NCBI GenBank assembly: GCA_028687975.1
Contig: JAQTZD010000003.1
Coordinates: forward strand, 1 to 64,000
Source of the DNA: Sediminibacterium sp.
GTDB taxonomy: Bacteria > Bacteroidota > Bacteroidia > Chitinophagales > Chitinophagaceae
Length of the DNA: 64,000 nt
Direction: 5' to 3'
Made by a program: the position numbers and the translations under genes. The notes under the pieces were generated by a model. It had not been told where the DNA came from. It worked only from the letters and a program-made list of their open reading frames with translations, and did not search any database. The stretch's first letter is position 1, and every line of letters begins with the position of its first letter. Positions 1-8,001 of this stretch are shown here, in pieces.

Positions 1-44
1 GCATGGCATGCAAGAGGTCGTCGGTTCGACCCCGATACTCTCCA
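1..44 (+). tRNA. tRNA-Ala(GGC), 5' end cut off by the window edge
   Basis: The first 44 bases fold as the 3' half of a tRNA. The anticodon loop ATGGCAT (anticodon GGC, positions 5-7) is followed by the 3' side of the anticodon stem GCAAG, a five-base variable loop AGGTC, a T arm with GGTTCGACC, and the 3' side of an acceptor stem ending CTCTCC plus discriminator A. No CCA is encoded directly after it. The D arm and 5' acceptor strand lie outside the window. Confidence 0.9.
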
Positions 45-52
45 CAGCTTTA

Positions 53-74
53 AAGCCCCGCAAGGGGCTTTTTT
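53..74 (+). terminator. Rho-independent terminator after tRNA-Ala
   Basis: A perfect 7-bp stem, AAGCCCC and GGGGCTT, closes a GCAA tetraloop and runs into a run of six T. It lies eight bases after the tRNA and before the LysR gene, so it ends the tRNA transcript. Confidence 0.9.
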
Positions 75-103
75 CGTAGCTTCGGTTGAAACTCCCCTAC
101 TGC

Positions 104-1012
104 ATGTTCGATTTTCGCTTACAGGTTTTTCACACCGTTGCCCTACGCCTCAGTTTTACAAAAGCAGCAGCCGAATTGTACATCACGCAGCCAGCTGTAA
201 CCAAACATATCCGTGAAATTGAAACCCATTTTAAACTGCAATTGTTCGAGCGGAAAGGAACCAGAATAAAACTCACCCCTGCCGGAGAAACGCTGCTGAC
301 ATATACAGAAGAGCTATTTTCCGTTTATCGGAACCTGGAGTTTGAGATGAACAGTTTTACGCAGCGGCACAGCGGTAAACTCAGGATCGGTGCCAGTACT
401 ACAGTAGCACAATATGTATTGCCTCCGGTACTGGCTGCATTTCACCAAAAGTTTACCGACATCAAAGTTTCGCTCATCACCAATAATACAGAACAGATAG
501 AACAGGCATTGCAGAACAAAAGCATCGACCTGGGTATTATTGAAGGACAATCCAAGAACACCTTATTCAGGTATACGGAATTCATCAAAGACGAAATTGT
601 ATTGGTCGCAAATGCCAATCATCCCCTGGCCAAAAAGCAACTGATCAAACCAGAAGAATTATTGAAGATTCCCCTCCTTTTAAGAGAACCGGGATCCGGA
701 ACACTGGAAGTACTGGCCCATGCCTTAAAGCCATTGGGCATCAAAATTTCTCAGTTGCAGAAAGAAATGCAATTGGGAAGTACAGAAAGCATGAAGTTGT
801 ACCTGTTAAACTCCAATGCCATGGCATTTCTTTCGGTGCATTCCATTTTGAAAGAACTGCAAAACAAAGCCTGTACGATTATTGATGTAAAAGGGTTGTC
901 GATTCAACGGAATTTCAATTTCATACAATTGCACGGCCAACCGGAAACCCTTCCGGATCTGTTCATGAAATTTGCGCGGCATCATAAATTGTCATTACAG
1001 CTTTCATTATAA
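104..1012 (+). CDS. LysR-family transcriptional regulator
   Basis: This 302-residue protein has the standard LysR layout: an N-terminal winged helix-turn-helix (LSFTKAAAELYITQPAVTKH, about residues 17-37) and a C-terminal effector-binding domain starting near residue 90. The ORF track begins at a TTG (86); the ATG at 104 gives the usual LysR start MFDFRLQVFHTVA and is preferred. The next gene on the same strand, 70 bp away, is a YeiH-type permease. Enterobacteria have a comparable LysR (YeiE) beside yeiH, so this protein probably controls that permease. The effector is not visible; sulfite or another sulfur compound is inferred from the neighbourhood only. Confidence 0.9.
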   Translation: MFDFRLQVFHTVALRLSFTKAAAELYITQPAVTKHIREIETHFKLQLFERKGTRIKLTPAGETLLTYTEELFSVYRNLEFEMNSFTQRHSGKLRIGASTTVAQYVLPPVLAAFHQKFTDIKVSLITNNTEQIEQALQNKSIDLGIIEGQSKNTLFRYTEFIKDEIVLVANANHPLAKKQLIKPEELLKIPLLLREPGSGTLEVLAHALKPLGIKISQLQKEMQLGSTESMKLYLLNSNAMAFLSVHSILKELQNKACTIIDVKGLSIQRNFNFIQLHGQPETLPDLFMKFARHHKLSLQLSL

Positions 1013-1082
1013 CTTCAGGTAATCAGGCATTACTTATAACCATTTCTTTTCCATACCGATCTGGCAGAGCTTTGCATCTTAT

Positions 1083-2006
1083 ATGCAAAAAGCTAGAACG
1101 ATTATTTTTTTCCTGGCAGCAGCTGTTTGCCTGTTGCCACAGATCTCAGCCCCGGTTGCACTGGTGATGGGACTGGCTGTTGCCCAATGGATCGGACATC
1201 CGTTTTTGGAACTGAATCAAAAAGCCACCCGATTGTTATTACAGTTTTCTGTTGCAGGGCTGGGCCTGGGGATGAATGTACACAGTGCCCTGAAAGCAGG
1301 TAAAGAAGGGATGGGACTAGCAGCAACTTCCATCATTGTTACACTTGCATTGGGATACTGGTTGGGCAAACTGTTTAAGACCGAACAAAAAACGGCCTAC
1401 CTGATTGCTGCGGGCACCGCAATCTGTGGAGGAAGCGCCATAGCGGCAATTGCCCCGGTCATTAAAGCCGAAGACAAATCCATATCTGTAGCATTAGGCA
1501 CTGTTTTCGTTTTAAACGCAGTTGCACTGTTTCTGTTTCCCTTTATCGGACACCTGCTGCATTTGTCGCAAACCGAATTTGGATTATGGTCGGCCATTGC
1601 AATTCACGATACCAGTTCTGTGGTGGGTGCCGCGAGCAGGTATGGATCGCTGGCGCTGGAAACAGCCACTACCGTGAAGCTGACCAGGGCCATCTGGATC
1701 ATACCAGTAGCCGTACTATCTGCTGGCATGTATAAAAGCAACAATCGAAAAATCAGGATTCCCGGTTTCATTGTCTGGTTTATTGCAGCCCTGTTATTGA
1801 ACAGTTATGTTCCTGCTGTTCGGCAATACAGCTCATTGCTAACCGGTATAGCCAAAGCCGGATTAACACTTACCCTGTTTTTGATTGGAGCGGGATTAAC
1901 AAGCAACCTGTTGCGGTCAGTTGGTTTTCGGCCATTTATACAGGGCCTGATATTATGGATCATCATATCAGCTGCAGCTTTATCTGCTGTAATCTGGCTT
2001 GTATAG
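1083..2006 (+). CDS. YeiH/UPF0324-family putative sulfate exporter family permease
   Basis: This 307-residue integral membrane protein has about nine to ten hydrophobic segments and the two hallmark motifs of the family: GTAICGGSAIAA near residue 107 and AIHDTSSVVGAA near residue 178. The family (Pfam Cons_hypoth698) is annotated as putative sulfate exporters, but the substrate is not well established. It follows the LysR gene on the same strand. A persulfide dioxygenase, which makes sulfite, is encoded 4 kb downstream, so export of an oxidised sulfur product is plausible but inferred. Confidence 0.88.
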   Translation: MQKARTIIFFLAAAVCLLPQISAPVALVMGLAVAQWIGHPFLELNQKATRLLLQFSVAGLGLGMNVHSALKAGKEGMGLAATSIIVTLALGYWLGKLFKTEQKTAYLIAAGTAICGGSAIAAIAPVIKAEDKSISVALGTVFVLNAVALFLFPFIGHLLHLSQTEFGLWSAIAIHDTSSVVGAASRYGSLALETATTVKLTRAIWIIPVAVLSAGMYKSNNRKIRIPGFIVWFIAALLLNSYVPAVRQYSSLLTGIAKAGLTLTLFLIGAGLTSNLLRSVGFRPFIQGLILWIIISAAALSAVIWLV

Positions 2007-2095
2007 CACCCCTTCATCAGAAGGATCAACCGCTGATCAAATGAAATCATTGCTATTAACAAATAAGGTAATTTCGACATCGAAATACCATACCA

Positions 2096-2722
2096 ATGAA
2101 CGTTCAGCAGGCATACGACCAATGGTCGGAACAGTACGACACCAACCTAAATAAAACCAGGGACCTGGAAGCCTTTTCGCTCAGGCAAACCTTATCTGAT
2201 TTTCGCTGTAAGCGGATACTCGAAATAGGCTGCGGTACAGGAAAAAATACCGAATGGCTTCAACACATTACAGATGAATTGATGGCAGTGGATCTTTCTG
2301 ATAAAATGCTGGCTGTAGCCAAAAGTAAAATCGGTTCCACCCATGTTCAGTTTCACCAGGCGGATATTACCCAACCGTGGGATTTTTCCAAAGGGTCATT
2401 CGATCTGGTAACGTTCAGCCTGGTACTGGAACACATCAGCGACCTCGGGGCCATTTTGCAAAAAGCCTTCCATGTACTTGCACCGGAAGGAAAGGTTTAT
2501 ATCGGAGAGTTACATCCCTTTAAACAGTATAGTGGATCAAAAGCGCGCTTCGACACAACAGCTGGCACACAGGTGGTCACCTGCTTCAATCACCATATCT
2601 CGGATTTTACAGATGCGGCTACGCAGGCGGGTTTCAAAATAGAGCTGATCAGGGAATACTTCGATAACAAAGACCGGCAGGATATTCCCAGAATCCTCAC
2701 ACTGGTTTTCAGTAAGGTTTAA
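2096..2722 (+). CDS. Class I SAM-dependent methyltransferase
   Basis: This 208-residue soluble protein has the SAM-binding motif I ILEIGCGTGKNTEWL near residue 41, the acidic motif II DLSDKM near residue 66, and a motif IV region FDLVTFSLVLEHI near residue 101. This is the Methyltransf_11/25 type seen in ubiquinone- and small-molecule methylases. The substrate cannot be told from sequence. It stands alone, 89 bp after the YeiH gene and 59 bp before the CYTH gene. Confidence 0.85.
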   Translation: MNVQQAYDQWSEQYDTNLNKTRDLEAFSLRQTLSDFRCKRILEIGCGTGKNTEWLQHITDELMAVDLSDKMLAVAKSKIGSTHVQFHQADITQPWDFSKGSFDLVTFSLVLEHISDLGAILQKAFHVLAPEGKVYIGELHPFKQYSGSKARFDTTAGTQVVTCFNHHISDFTDAATQAGFKIELIREYFDNKDRQDIPRILTLVFSKV

Positions 2723-2781
2723 CTGCTCGGATCAACCTTACCCGGGAACTATCTAAGTACCAATCATGCTAAAACAGCAAC

Positions 2782-3306
2782 ATGAATATAAAAAATTTTG
2801 AGTTCAAGGCTAAAGTCAGCAACCTGGAGTTGTATGAAAACAAATTGCTGACACTGAATCCGGTGTTTCATGGACTGGATCACCAGACAGATACATATTT
2901 TAATGTACCCAACGGGAGACTGAAACTACGGGAAGGGAATATTGAAAACGCGCTGATCAACTACAACAGGGCCGATATTGCAGGATCCAAACAATCCGAT
3001 GTAATCCTGTACAAACACATCCCCGACCCTGCATTAAAAAAGATTCTCGTACTGCAGTTAGGCATCAAAACTATTGTAGACAAAAAACGAAAAATCTATT
3101 TTATCGATCATGTAAAGTTTCATTTCGACATAGTGGAGAACCTGGGTACTTTTCTGGAAGTGGAAGTAATTGACCAGAACGGTTCATTTACCACAGCGGA
3201 ACTGCAGGAACAGTGCAATCACTATTTTGATTTTTTTGAACTCACACAGGAGCAGGTCATCGACAAGTCGTACAGCGATCTGATCCTGAATCTGAAAAAA
3301 TCATAA
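2782..3306 (+). CDS. CYTH-domain protein (class IV adenylate cyclase / thiamine triphosphatase superfamily)
   Basis: This 174-residue protein is a single CYTH domain. The N-terminal strand NFEFKAKV carries the E-x-K-x-K form of the family signature, followed by DTYFNVPNGRLKLR, the basic strand that binds triphosphate, and acidic positions LEVEVID late in the domain. The family hydrolyses or cyclises triphosphate compounds. Members with this short architecture are usually labelled class IV adenylate cyclase, but triphosphatase activity is at least as likely. It precedes the MBL gene by 21 bp and may be co-transcribed with it. Confidence 0.75.
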   Translation: MNIKNFEFKAKVSNLELYENKLLTLNPVFHGLDHQTDTYFNVPNGRLKLREGNIENALINYNRADIAGSKQSDVILYKHIPDPALKKILVLQLGIKTIVDKKRKIYFIDHVKFHFDIVENLGTFLEVEVIDQNGSFTTAELQEQCNHYFDFFELTQEQVIDKSYSDLILNLKKS

Positions 3307-3327
3307 ACCGCCTCAAAACAAGAGGAG

Positions 3328-4083
3328 ATGAACATTTCTGTACTCAACATAGCGTTCAACCAGTATGGCGCCATCAGTCATATCCATCCCACCCTGTTAG
3401 AAATCAACGGTCAATATTTCCTCACAGATACCGGTTACGAAAACACACTTTCACAACTTCGTACAGCACTTCATGAAAAGAGCATCGACATCATCAACCT
3501 GACAGGCGTCATTATTTCTCACGATGATATTGATCACCTGGGTGCTTTGTACGACATCAAAAAAATGAATCCTTTGCTGCAGGTTTATTGCAGCAAAATA
3601 GAAGAGCCCTCTGTAACCGGTAAGATTGAAGCAGAAAGACTGGTACAGGCCAAACAGTTGTTGCAGCAGTTACCGGAAGAACAACAGGCCTGGGGAAAAG
3701 ATTTTGTAGCGCTTCAAAAATCCATTCAACGGATTTCCGATGTGGATCATGTTGTTCAGGAAAACGATCTGATTCTCGGTGATATCCGCGTTATAGCAAC
3801 ACCTGGTCATACCAGGGGGCATATTTCCCTTTACATTGAAGCTTCAAAAACACTGATTGCCAATGATGCAGTGGTAGCAGAATCCAACGGCGAACTGAAT
3901 ATTGCCAACCCCGAATTCACCCTGGATCTTCCCGCTGCCATCCGATCCGTTCAGAAAATAAGGGAACTGGATATTCAAACGCTGATCTGTTTTCACGGCG
4001 GAATCGTTACAGACCATATACGGCAAAAGTTAGATCAATTAATTCAACGATACAACAATGAACAACATGACAGGACCAGATAA
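3328..4083 (+). CDS. MBL-fold metallo-hydrolase
   Basis: This 251-residue protein has the metallo-beta-lactamase fold. The metal motif is SHDDIDH (residues 64-70), so the usual HxHxDH reads H-D-D-I-D-H, with Asp in place of the second His. A later metal ligand sits in TPGHTRGHISLY, and IANDAV supplies the conserved Asp. A conserved-looking His occurs in CFHGGI near the C-terminus. A HxDxDH arrangement also occurs in ComEC-type MBL domains, so the enzyme need not be inactive. Its 3' end overlaps the Vat-like gene by 26 bases, suggesting translational coupling. Confidence 0.85.
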   Translation: MNISVLNIAFNQYGAISHIHPTLLEINGQYFLTDTGYENTLSQLRTALHEKSIDIINLTGVIISHDDIDHLGALYDIKKMNPLLQVYCSKIEEPSVTGKIEAERLVQAKQLLQQLPEEQQAWGKDFVALQKSIQRISDVDHVVQENDLILGDIRVIATPGHTRGHISLYIEASKTLIANDAVVAESNGELNIANPEFTLDLPAAIRSVQKIRELDIQTLICFHGGIVTDHIRQKLDQLIQRYNNEQHDRTR

Positions 4084-4687
4084 AGACATTGTATTTCCAC
4101 TGCCACATTATAATCGATTGTGTTTTCTGAAAAACATCATCAAGAATCCCAATATCATTGTAGGAGACTATACCTATTACGACGATTTCGAAGATGTGGG
4201 CAATTTTGAAAAAAATGTAAAATATCATTTTGATTTCATCGGCGACAAACTCATCATCGGCAAGTTCTGCATGATTGCTTCCAATCCTACGTTTATCATG
4301 AATGGTGCCAACCACCTTACGGATGCCCTCTCTACATACCCCTTTGCCATTTTTGGTAATGGATGGGAAGATGCGATGAAGGGAAAGGAATATCCGCAAA
4401 AGGGGGATATCCGAATAGGAAACGATGTATGGATCGGATACAATGTAACCATCATGGCAGGTGTAACCATTGGCGATGGAGCCATCATTGCAACCAACAG
4501 CACGGTAACCAGGGATGTAGCGCCATACTCCATTGTCGGAGGCAATCCGGCCATGGAAATCAAAAAAAGATTTTCGGAGGAAAAAATCCGTCAACTGCTC
4601 GAGCTGCAATGGTGGAACTGGAGTCTGGATAAAATCACGGCCAACCTCCCCTACCTTACAGGAAATGATATCAGCCTGCTGAAATAA
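4058..4687 (+). CDS. Vat-like (XAT class) hexapeptide O-acetyltransferase, putative streptogramin A acetyltransferase
   Basis: This 209-residue left-handed beta-helix enzyme closely resembles the virginiamycin acetyltransferases VatA/VatD along its whole length. Matching blocks include GDKLIIGKFC, FIMNGANH (with the catalytic His), STYPFAIFGNGWE, IGNDVWIG and IVGGNPAMEIKKRF, and a C-terminal QWWNW. Hexapeptide repeats run through residues 120-170. Vat enzymes acetylate group A streptogramins with acetyl-CoA. The start at 4058 overlaps the MBL gene by 26 bp; the second ATG at 4067 (MTGPDK) aligns better with the MGPNP start of VatD. Base composition looks like the neighbours, so it appears resident rather than recently mobilised. 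Actual substrate is untested. Confidence 0.85.
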   Translation: MNNMTGPDKDIVFPLPHYNRLCFLKNIIKNPNIIVGDYTYYDDFEDVGNFEKNVKYHFDFIGDKLIIGKFCMIASNPTFIMNGANHLTDALSTYPFAIFGNGWEDAMKGKEYPQKGDIRIGNDVWIGYNVTIMAGVTIGDGAIIATNSTVTRDVAPYSIVGGNPAMEIKKRFSEEKIRQLLELQWWNWSLDKITANLPYLTGNDISLLK

Positions 4688-4712
4688 AATTCAGGAAGAC
4701 CGCTTCTAATTG

Positions 4713-4728
4713 TGTAACTTTTGTAACC
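4713..4728. promoter_or_regulatory. Putative Crp/Fnr-family operator upstream of the TPMT-family gene
   Basis: The 16-mer TGTAACTTTTGTAACC has the form GTNAC-N4-GTNAC also seen at 8002-8017 and 16363-16378. Its centre (4720.5) is 29.5 bp upstream of a degenerate -7 box GAACTTTA (4750-4757) that lies just before the ATG at 4762. The offset is identical to that at the other two promoters. The assignment to the regulator at 16423 is inferred. Confidence 0.55.
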
Positions 4729-4761
4729 CGGAAAATCTCCCGGGCTACAGAACTTTACAAG

Positions 4762-5349
4762 ATGCAGGAAAAAGAACTCAACGAACAGTATTGGAACAGC
4801 CAATACCTGAATAGTACTACCGGATGGGATATGAAACAGGTGTCCCCTCCGCTGAAAGCCTATATAGACCAGCTGACCAACAAGGATCTGCAGATACTGA
4901 TTCCCGGTTGCGGCAACAGCTATGAAGCGGAGTATTTGCTGAACCAGGGATTTACCAATATTACCCTGATCGATATTGCTCCTGCCCTGGTTGAATTGCT
5001 GCAGAAAAAATTTGCAGGCCAGCCTTCCATCAGGATTTTATTGGGCAATTTTTTTGAACACGAGGGAAGCTATGACCTGATCCTCGAACAAACCTTTTTT
5101 TGTGCACTGGATCCAGCCATGCGTCCGGCTTATGCTGCCAAAATGCACGAACTGCTGAAACCCGGCGGAACTCTTGCAGGTCTGTTGTTCAACCGCGAAT
5201 TTGAAGGAGGACCTCCTTTTGGCGGAAGCGAGGCCGAATACCGGGAACTTTTTGCAGAACAGTTTCGGATAAAGACCCTCGTACCCTGTTACAACTCGTT
5301 TATCAGAAGAGCAGACAGTGAGGTTTTTATGATTTTTATCAGGAAATAA
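4762..5349 (+). CDS. TPMT-family (thiopurine/thiol S-methyltransferase-like) methyltransferase
   Basis: This 195-residue protein matches the TPMT family: a N-terminal YWNSQYLNSTTGWDM, where the family has the GWD motif, the SAM site ILIPGCGNSYEAEYL near residue 45, and the LLFNREFEGGPPFGGS loop near residue 147. Bacterial members methylate thiols, halides, or selenium and tellurium compounds; the acceptor here is unknown. A putative Crp-type operator lies 34 bp upstream. The persulfide dioxygenase fusion starts 47 bp downstream on the same strand, so the two are probably co-expressed. Confidence 0.82.
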   Translation: MQEKELNEQYWNSQYLNSTTGWDMKQVSPPLKAYIDQLTNKDLQILIPGCGNSYEAEYLLNQGFTNITLIDIAPALVELLQKKFAGQPSIRILLGNFFEHEGSYDLILEQTFFCALDPAMRPAYAAKMHELLKPGGTLAGLLFNREFEGGPPFGGSEAEYRELFAEQFRIKTLVPCYNSFIRRADSEVFMIFIRK

Positions 5350-5396
5350 AGACAAAAAATATTCAGAACTTTGGCCCACTGTTAAAAATTACGCAT

Positions 5397-6812
5397 ATGA
5401 AAATTGAGCAGATTTATACAGGTTGTCTGGCACAGGGTGCCTACTACATCACCAGCAATGGGGAAGCCGCGATTGTTGACCCGTTGAGAGAAGTGCAACC
5501 CTATCTTGACCGGCTGGAAAAAGACGGTGTACAACTGAAATATATTTTTGAAACTCATTTTCATGCCGACTTTGTGAGTGGTCATCTGGACCTGAGAAAG
5601 AAAACAGGCGCCACCATTGTATACGGCCCCAATGCCGTTGCCGCTTTTGAGTGTGTATCCGCAAATGACAATGAAATTTTTCCACTGGGAAATATTCAAA
5701 TCAAAGTATTGCATACCCCCGGTCATACCATGGAGAGCAGTACTTTTCTGCTGATCGATGAAAACGGAAAAGATCATTGCATCTTCAGCGGCGACACCTT
5801 GTTTCTGGGAGATGTGGGCAGGCCCGATCTTGCTCAAAAAGCAGCGAACATGACCAAAGAGGAGCTGGCAGGCCTGCTTTATGAAAGCCTGATGCATAAA
5901 ATCATGCCACTGGCAGATGATGTGATCGTGTATCCTGCCCATGGTGCAGGAAGTGCCTGTGGAAAGAATATGATGAAGGAAACGGTGGATACACTGGGCA
6001 ATCAGAAACGAATCAATTATGCACTGAACCAGCCCAACAAAGACGCTTTTATCAAAGCGGTTACCGATGGGTTACTCCCTCCTCCAGGATATTTTGGAAT
6101 GAATGTAGCCATGAACAAACAGGGCTATGAAAGCTTTGATACTGTACTGAACAACGGAATGAAATCGCTTACACCCGACGAATTTGAAGTGATTGCAGAA
6201 AATGCGGAAGCGCTGATTCTCGACACCCGCAGCAATGCAGAATTTTACAAAGGGTACATCCCCCAATCGGTGAATATTGGCCTGGCAGGGGATTTCGCTC
6301 CCTGGGTAGGCGCCATGATTGTAGACGTAAAGCAACCCATTCTGTTGGTTACAGACCCAGGTAAAGAAGCCGAAGCCGTTACCCGTTTAAGCAGAGTTGG
6401 TTTTGACCATGTGCTGGGTCATTTGAAGGGAGGATTTGATGCCTGGATGAGGGCCGGTAAAGAAGCAGATACCGTCAACAGGGTTTCAGCACAGGCTTTC
6501 GCGGAAAATGTTGATATAGAAAAAGATCATATTATTGATGTAAGAAAGGAATCGGAGTTCTCTGCAGAACATGTAAAAAATGCCATCAACAAGCCCCTGG
6601 CATACATCAATGAATGGATCAGCAACATCAACCCGGAAGAACATTTCTTTCTGCACTGCGCGGGAGGTTATCGCAGTATGACGGCTGCATCCATTCTTCA
6701 GGCAAGAGGCTACAGAAATTTCACCGAAGTGGCCGGAGGCTTTGGAGAAATCAGTAAAACAGGCGTTCCCAAAACAGATTTTGCCTGTACGGCTGGCAAT
6801 AAAAAAGCATAA
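5397..6812 (+). CDS. Persulfide dioxygenase-rhodanese fusion (MBL domain plus two rhodanese domains)
   Basis: This 471-residue protein starts with an ETHE1-like MBL domain: THFHADFVSGH (H54, H56, D58), HTPGHTMESSTF, and the family mark GDVGRPDLA. Two rhodanese domains follow, about residues 260-355 and 365-465. The second has the active-site loop HCAGGYRS with Cys421; the first has VTDPGKEAE at that place and lacks the cysteine, so it is probably catalytically dead. ETHE1-type enzymes oxidise glutathione persulfide to sulfite and the rhodanese moves sulfane sulfur between thiols. It faces, tail to tail, the thioredoxin-YHS operon. No operator lies directly in front; a GAACTTTG box is at 5366. 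Confidence 0.92.
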   Translation: MKIEQIYTGCLAQGAYYITSNGEAAIVDPLREVQPYLDRLEKDGVQLKYIFETHFHADFVSGHLDLRKKTGATIVYGPNAVAAFECVSANDNEIFPLGNIQIKVLHTPGHTMESSTFLLIDENGKDHCIFSGDTLFLGDVGRPDLAQKAANMTKEELAGLLYESLMHKIMPLADDVIVYPAHGAGSACGKNMMKETVDTLGNQKRINYALNQPNKDAFIKAVTDGLLPPPGYFGMNVAMNKQGYESFDTVLNNGMKSLTPDEFEVIAENAEALILDTRSNAEFYKGYIPQSVNIGLAGDFAPWVGAMIVDVKQPILLVTDPGKEAEAVTRLSRVGFDHVLGHLKGGFDAWMRAGKEADTVNRVSAQAFAENVDIEKDHIIDVRKESEFSAEHVKNAINKPLAYINEWISNINPEEHFFLHCAGGYRSMTAASILQARGYRNFTEVAGGFGEISKTGVPKTDFACTAGNKKA

Positions 6813-6858
6813 TGCCATTATAAAACAGCATTATACTATGTAACAAAAGGGGGGAGCG

Positions 6859-7179
6859 TTATTTTTTTGCTGCTACGTAGGAAGCAGGATTTTTCAAAAA
6901 CTCATCCTTGCACTCTTTGGAGCAGAAACCATATACTTTTTTCTGGTAGTGTGCAGTGTCGGATACTCCTGCACTGATCGGCATTCCGCAGATAAAATCT
7001 TTATCGGAATCGAACTTCACTTCTTTGTACAAATCATGTACGTCGGTAGCAGTACTATCGGCATTCATGATAACTGTTTCTTTACTTTCAACACTGGTAT
7101 CAGATGCTTTCTTTTCTCCTTGTGAACAGGATTCGAGCACAACCAGTGCAACTGCGGCAACCAACATTTTCTTTACCAT
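6859..7179 (-). CDS. YHS-domain lipoprotein
   Basis: The ORF track begins at a TTG (7206); the ATG at 7179 gives a clean lipoprotein signal, MVKKMLVAAVALVVLESC, with the lipidated Cys at residue 18, and is preferred (106 residues). After a Ser/Thr/Asp-rich linker comes a YHS domain with Cys in DFICGMP and in FCSKECKDEF near residue 77. YHS domains bind metals and occur in heavy-metal pumps and copper proteins. It is the last gene of a four-gene minus-strand operon, after thioredoxin, and probably sits in the periplasm or outer membrane. Confidence 0.82.
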   Translation of the reverse strand: MVKKMLVAAVALVVLESCSQGEKKASDTSVESKETVIMNADSTATDVHDLYKEVKFDSDKDFICGMPISAGVSDTAHYQKKVYGFCSKECKDEFLKNPASYVAAKK

Positions 7180-7206
7180 ATACAAAGCTTTAGTATGAGG
7201 GTACAA

Positions 7207-7503
7207 TTATACTGCAAACTTTTTTAATATACTCACTAAAGCAGATTTAGGCACCACTCCGCTCTGCCTCCAAAGGGGCTGACCATTTTTGAATAAAATA
7301 AGGGTGGGCACTCCCTGAATCTGGTATGCACCAGCTGCAGCGGGGTTTTTGTCCACATCAATCTTGATAATGGAAGCAGCATCACCCACTTCAGATTTCA
7401 CTTCCTTCAGAATAGGTGCCATAGTTTTACAAGGGCCGCACCATTCAGCAAAAAAATCTACCAGCACCGGCTTGTCGGATTGAATCATTTCTGTAAATGT
7501 CAT
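7207..7503 (-). CDS. trxA: Thioredoxin
   Basis: This 98-residue protein is a minimal thioredoxin with the active site EWCGPCK (Cys22 and Cys25) and the cis-Pro loop [11 protein letters not shown] near residue 63. There is no signal peptide, so it works in the cytoplasm as a dithiol reductant. It sits between DUF6132 and the YHS lipoprotein in an operon behind a putative Crp-type site. It is therefore likely a dedicated, stress-linked thioredoxin rather than the main housekeeping one; that last point is inference. Confidence 0.93.
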   Translation of the reverse strand: MTFTEMIQSDKPVLVDFFAEWCGPCKTMAPILKEVKSEVGDAASIIKIDVDKNPAAAGAYQIQGVPTLILFKNGQPLWRQSGVVPKSALVSILKKFAV

Positions 7504-7513
7504 ATGCTACGCT

Positions 7514-7726
7514 TTATACGGATTTATGTGTTTTCTCTTCTTTTTTGAACATACTCAGCACCAACCCTCCCATCAATGCCCCGTAAAGGGTACTGTTCAG
7601 GGGTTTCGACGTTATGGCACAGGTACCGGAAGCACATCCTACCAGTTTCCAGTACAGGAATCCGGCCACAGCACCCAGTATTGCCCCAATTAAAAAAAGG
7701 CTGTTCGATTTAAACCACTTCTTCAT
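7514..7726 (-). CDS. DUF6132-family small membrane protein
   Basis: This 70-residue protein has two hydrophobic helices (about residues 9-27 and 46-61) and a central KLVGCASGTCAITSKP segment with two cysteines, the pattern of Bacteroidota DUF6132 proteins. The function is unknown. The paired cysteines beside a thioredoxin gene 10 bp downstream suggest a membrane redox or sulfur-binding role, which is inference. Its first 17 bases overlap the preceding DUF2892-like gene. Confidence 0.75.
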   Translation of the reverse strand: MKKWFKSNSLFLIGAILGAVAGFLYWKLVGCASGTCAITSKPLNSTLYGALMGGLVLSMFKKEEKTHKSV

Positions 7727-7955
7727 AACTAATATCTTTTGTTGTTTGCTGATCTGCCCTTCTTCTGACAGGTGGCGTATAGCAGGCCCCGGTTCCGCAA
7801 CATCCCGTATTCAATAAAGCCATACCGGAAAAAAGCAACCCTACGATCCCAAAAACCACGTCCTTGGCCATCACAGCTTCCACAACTATTATAATGCCCA
7901 ATACAAGCCTTAACGCCCGCATGAATGTCCAGTTACGCAATATCAGTTCTTTCAT
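7710..7955 (-). CDS. DUF2892-like small membrane protein with a cysteine cluster
   Basis: This 81-residue protein has a hydrophobic core (LVLGIIIVVEAVMAKDVVFG and VGLLFSGMALL) followed by a NTGCCGTGAC cysteine cluster and a charged tail. This layout is common in Bacteroidota proteins related to the DUF2892/YgaP membrane domain, which in other bacteria is fused to rhodanese. It is the first gene of the operon to thioredoxin and YHS. A TAACTTTG box is 18 bp upstream and an operator-like palindrome 47 bp upstream. Confidence 0.65.
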   Translation of the reverse strand: MKELILRNWTFMRALRLVLGIIIVVEAVMAKDVVFGIVGLLFSGMALLNTGCCGTGACYTPPVRRRADQQTTKDISYEEVV

Positions 7956-7972
7956 ATAAGTTGTTTAAACAC

Positions 7973-7980
7973 CAAAGTTA
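7973..7980 (-). promoter_or_regulatory. -7 promoter box of the DUF2892-DUF6132-trxA-YHS operon
   Basis: On the minus strand this reads TAACTTTG, a perfect match to the Bacteroidota -7 consensus TAnnTTTG. No TTG lies at the expected -33 position. The putative operator centre is 29.5 bp upstream of its first base, which suits an activator-dependent promoter. Confidence 0.6.
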
Positions 7981-8001
7981 ATACAGGACGGCTTGCTTCA
8001 A

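Noticed and set aside
6809-6834. Inverted repeat ATAATGC / GCATTAT between the persulfide dioxygenase and YHS genes
   Set aside because: The stem is only 7 bp, AT-rich, with a 12-base loop and no T run, so I do not call it a terminator.
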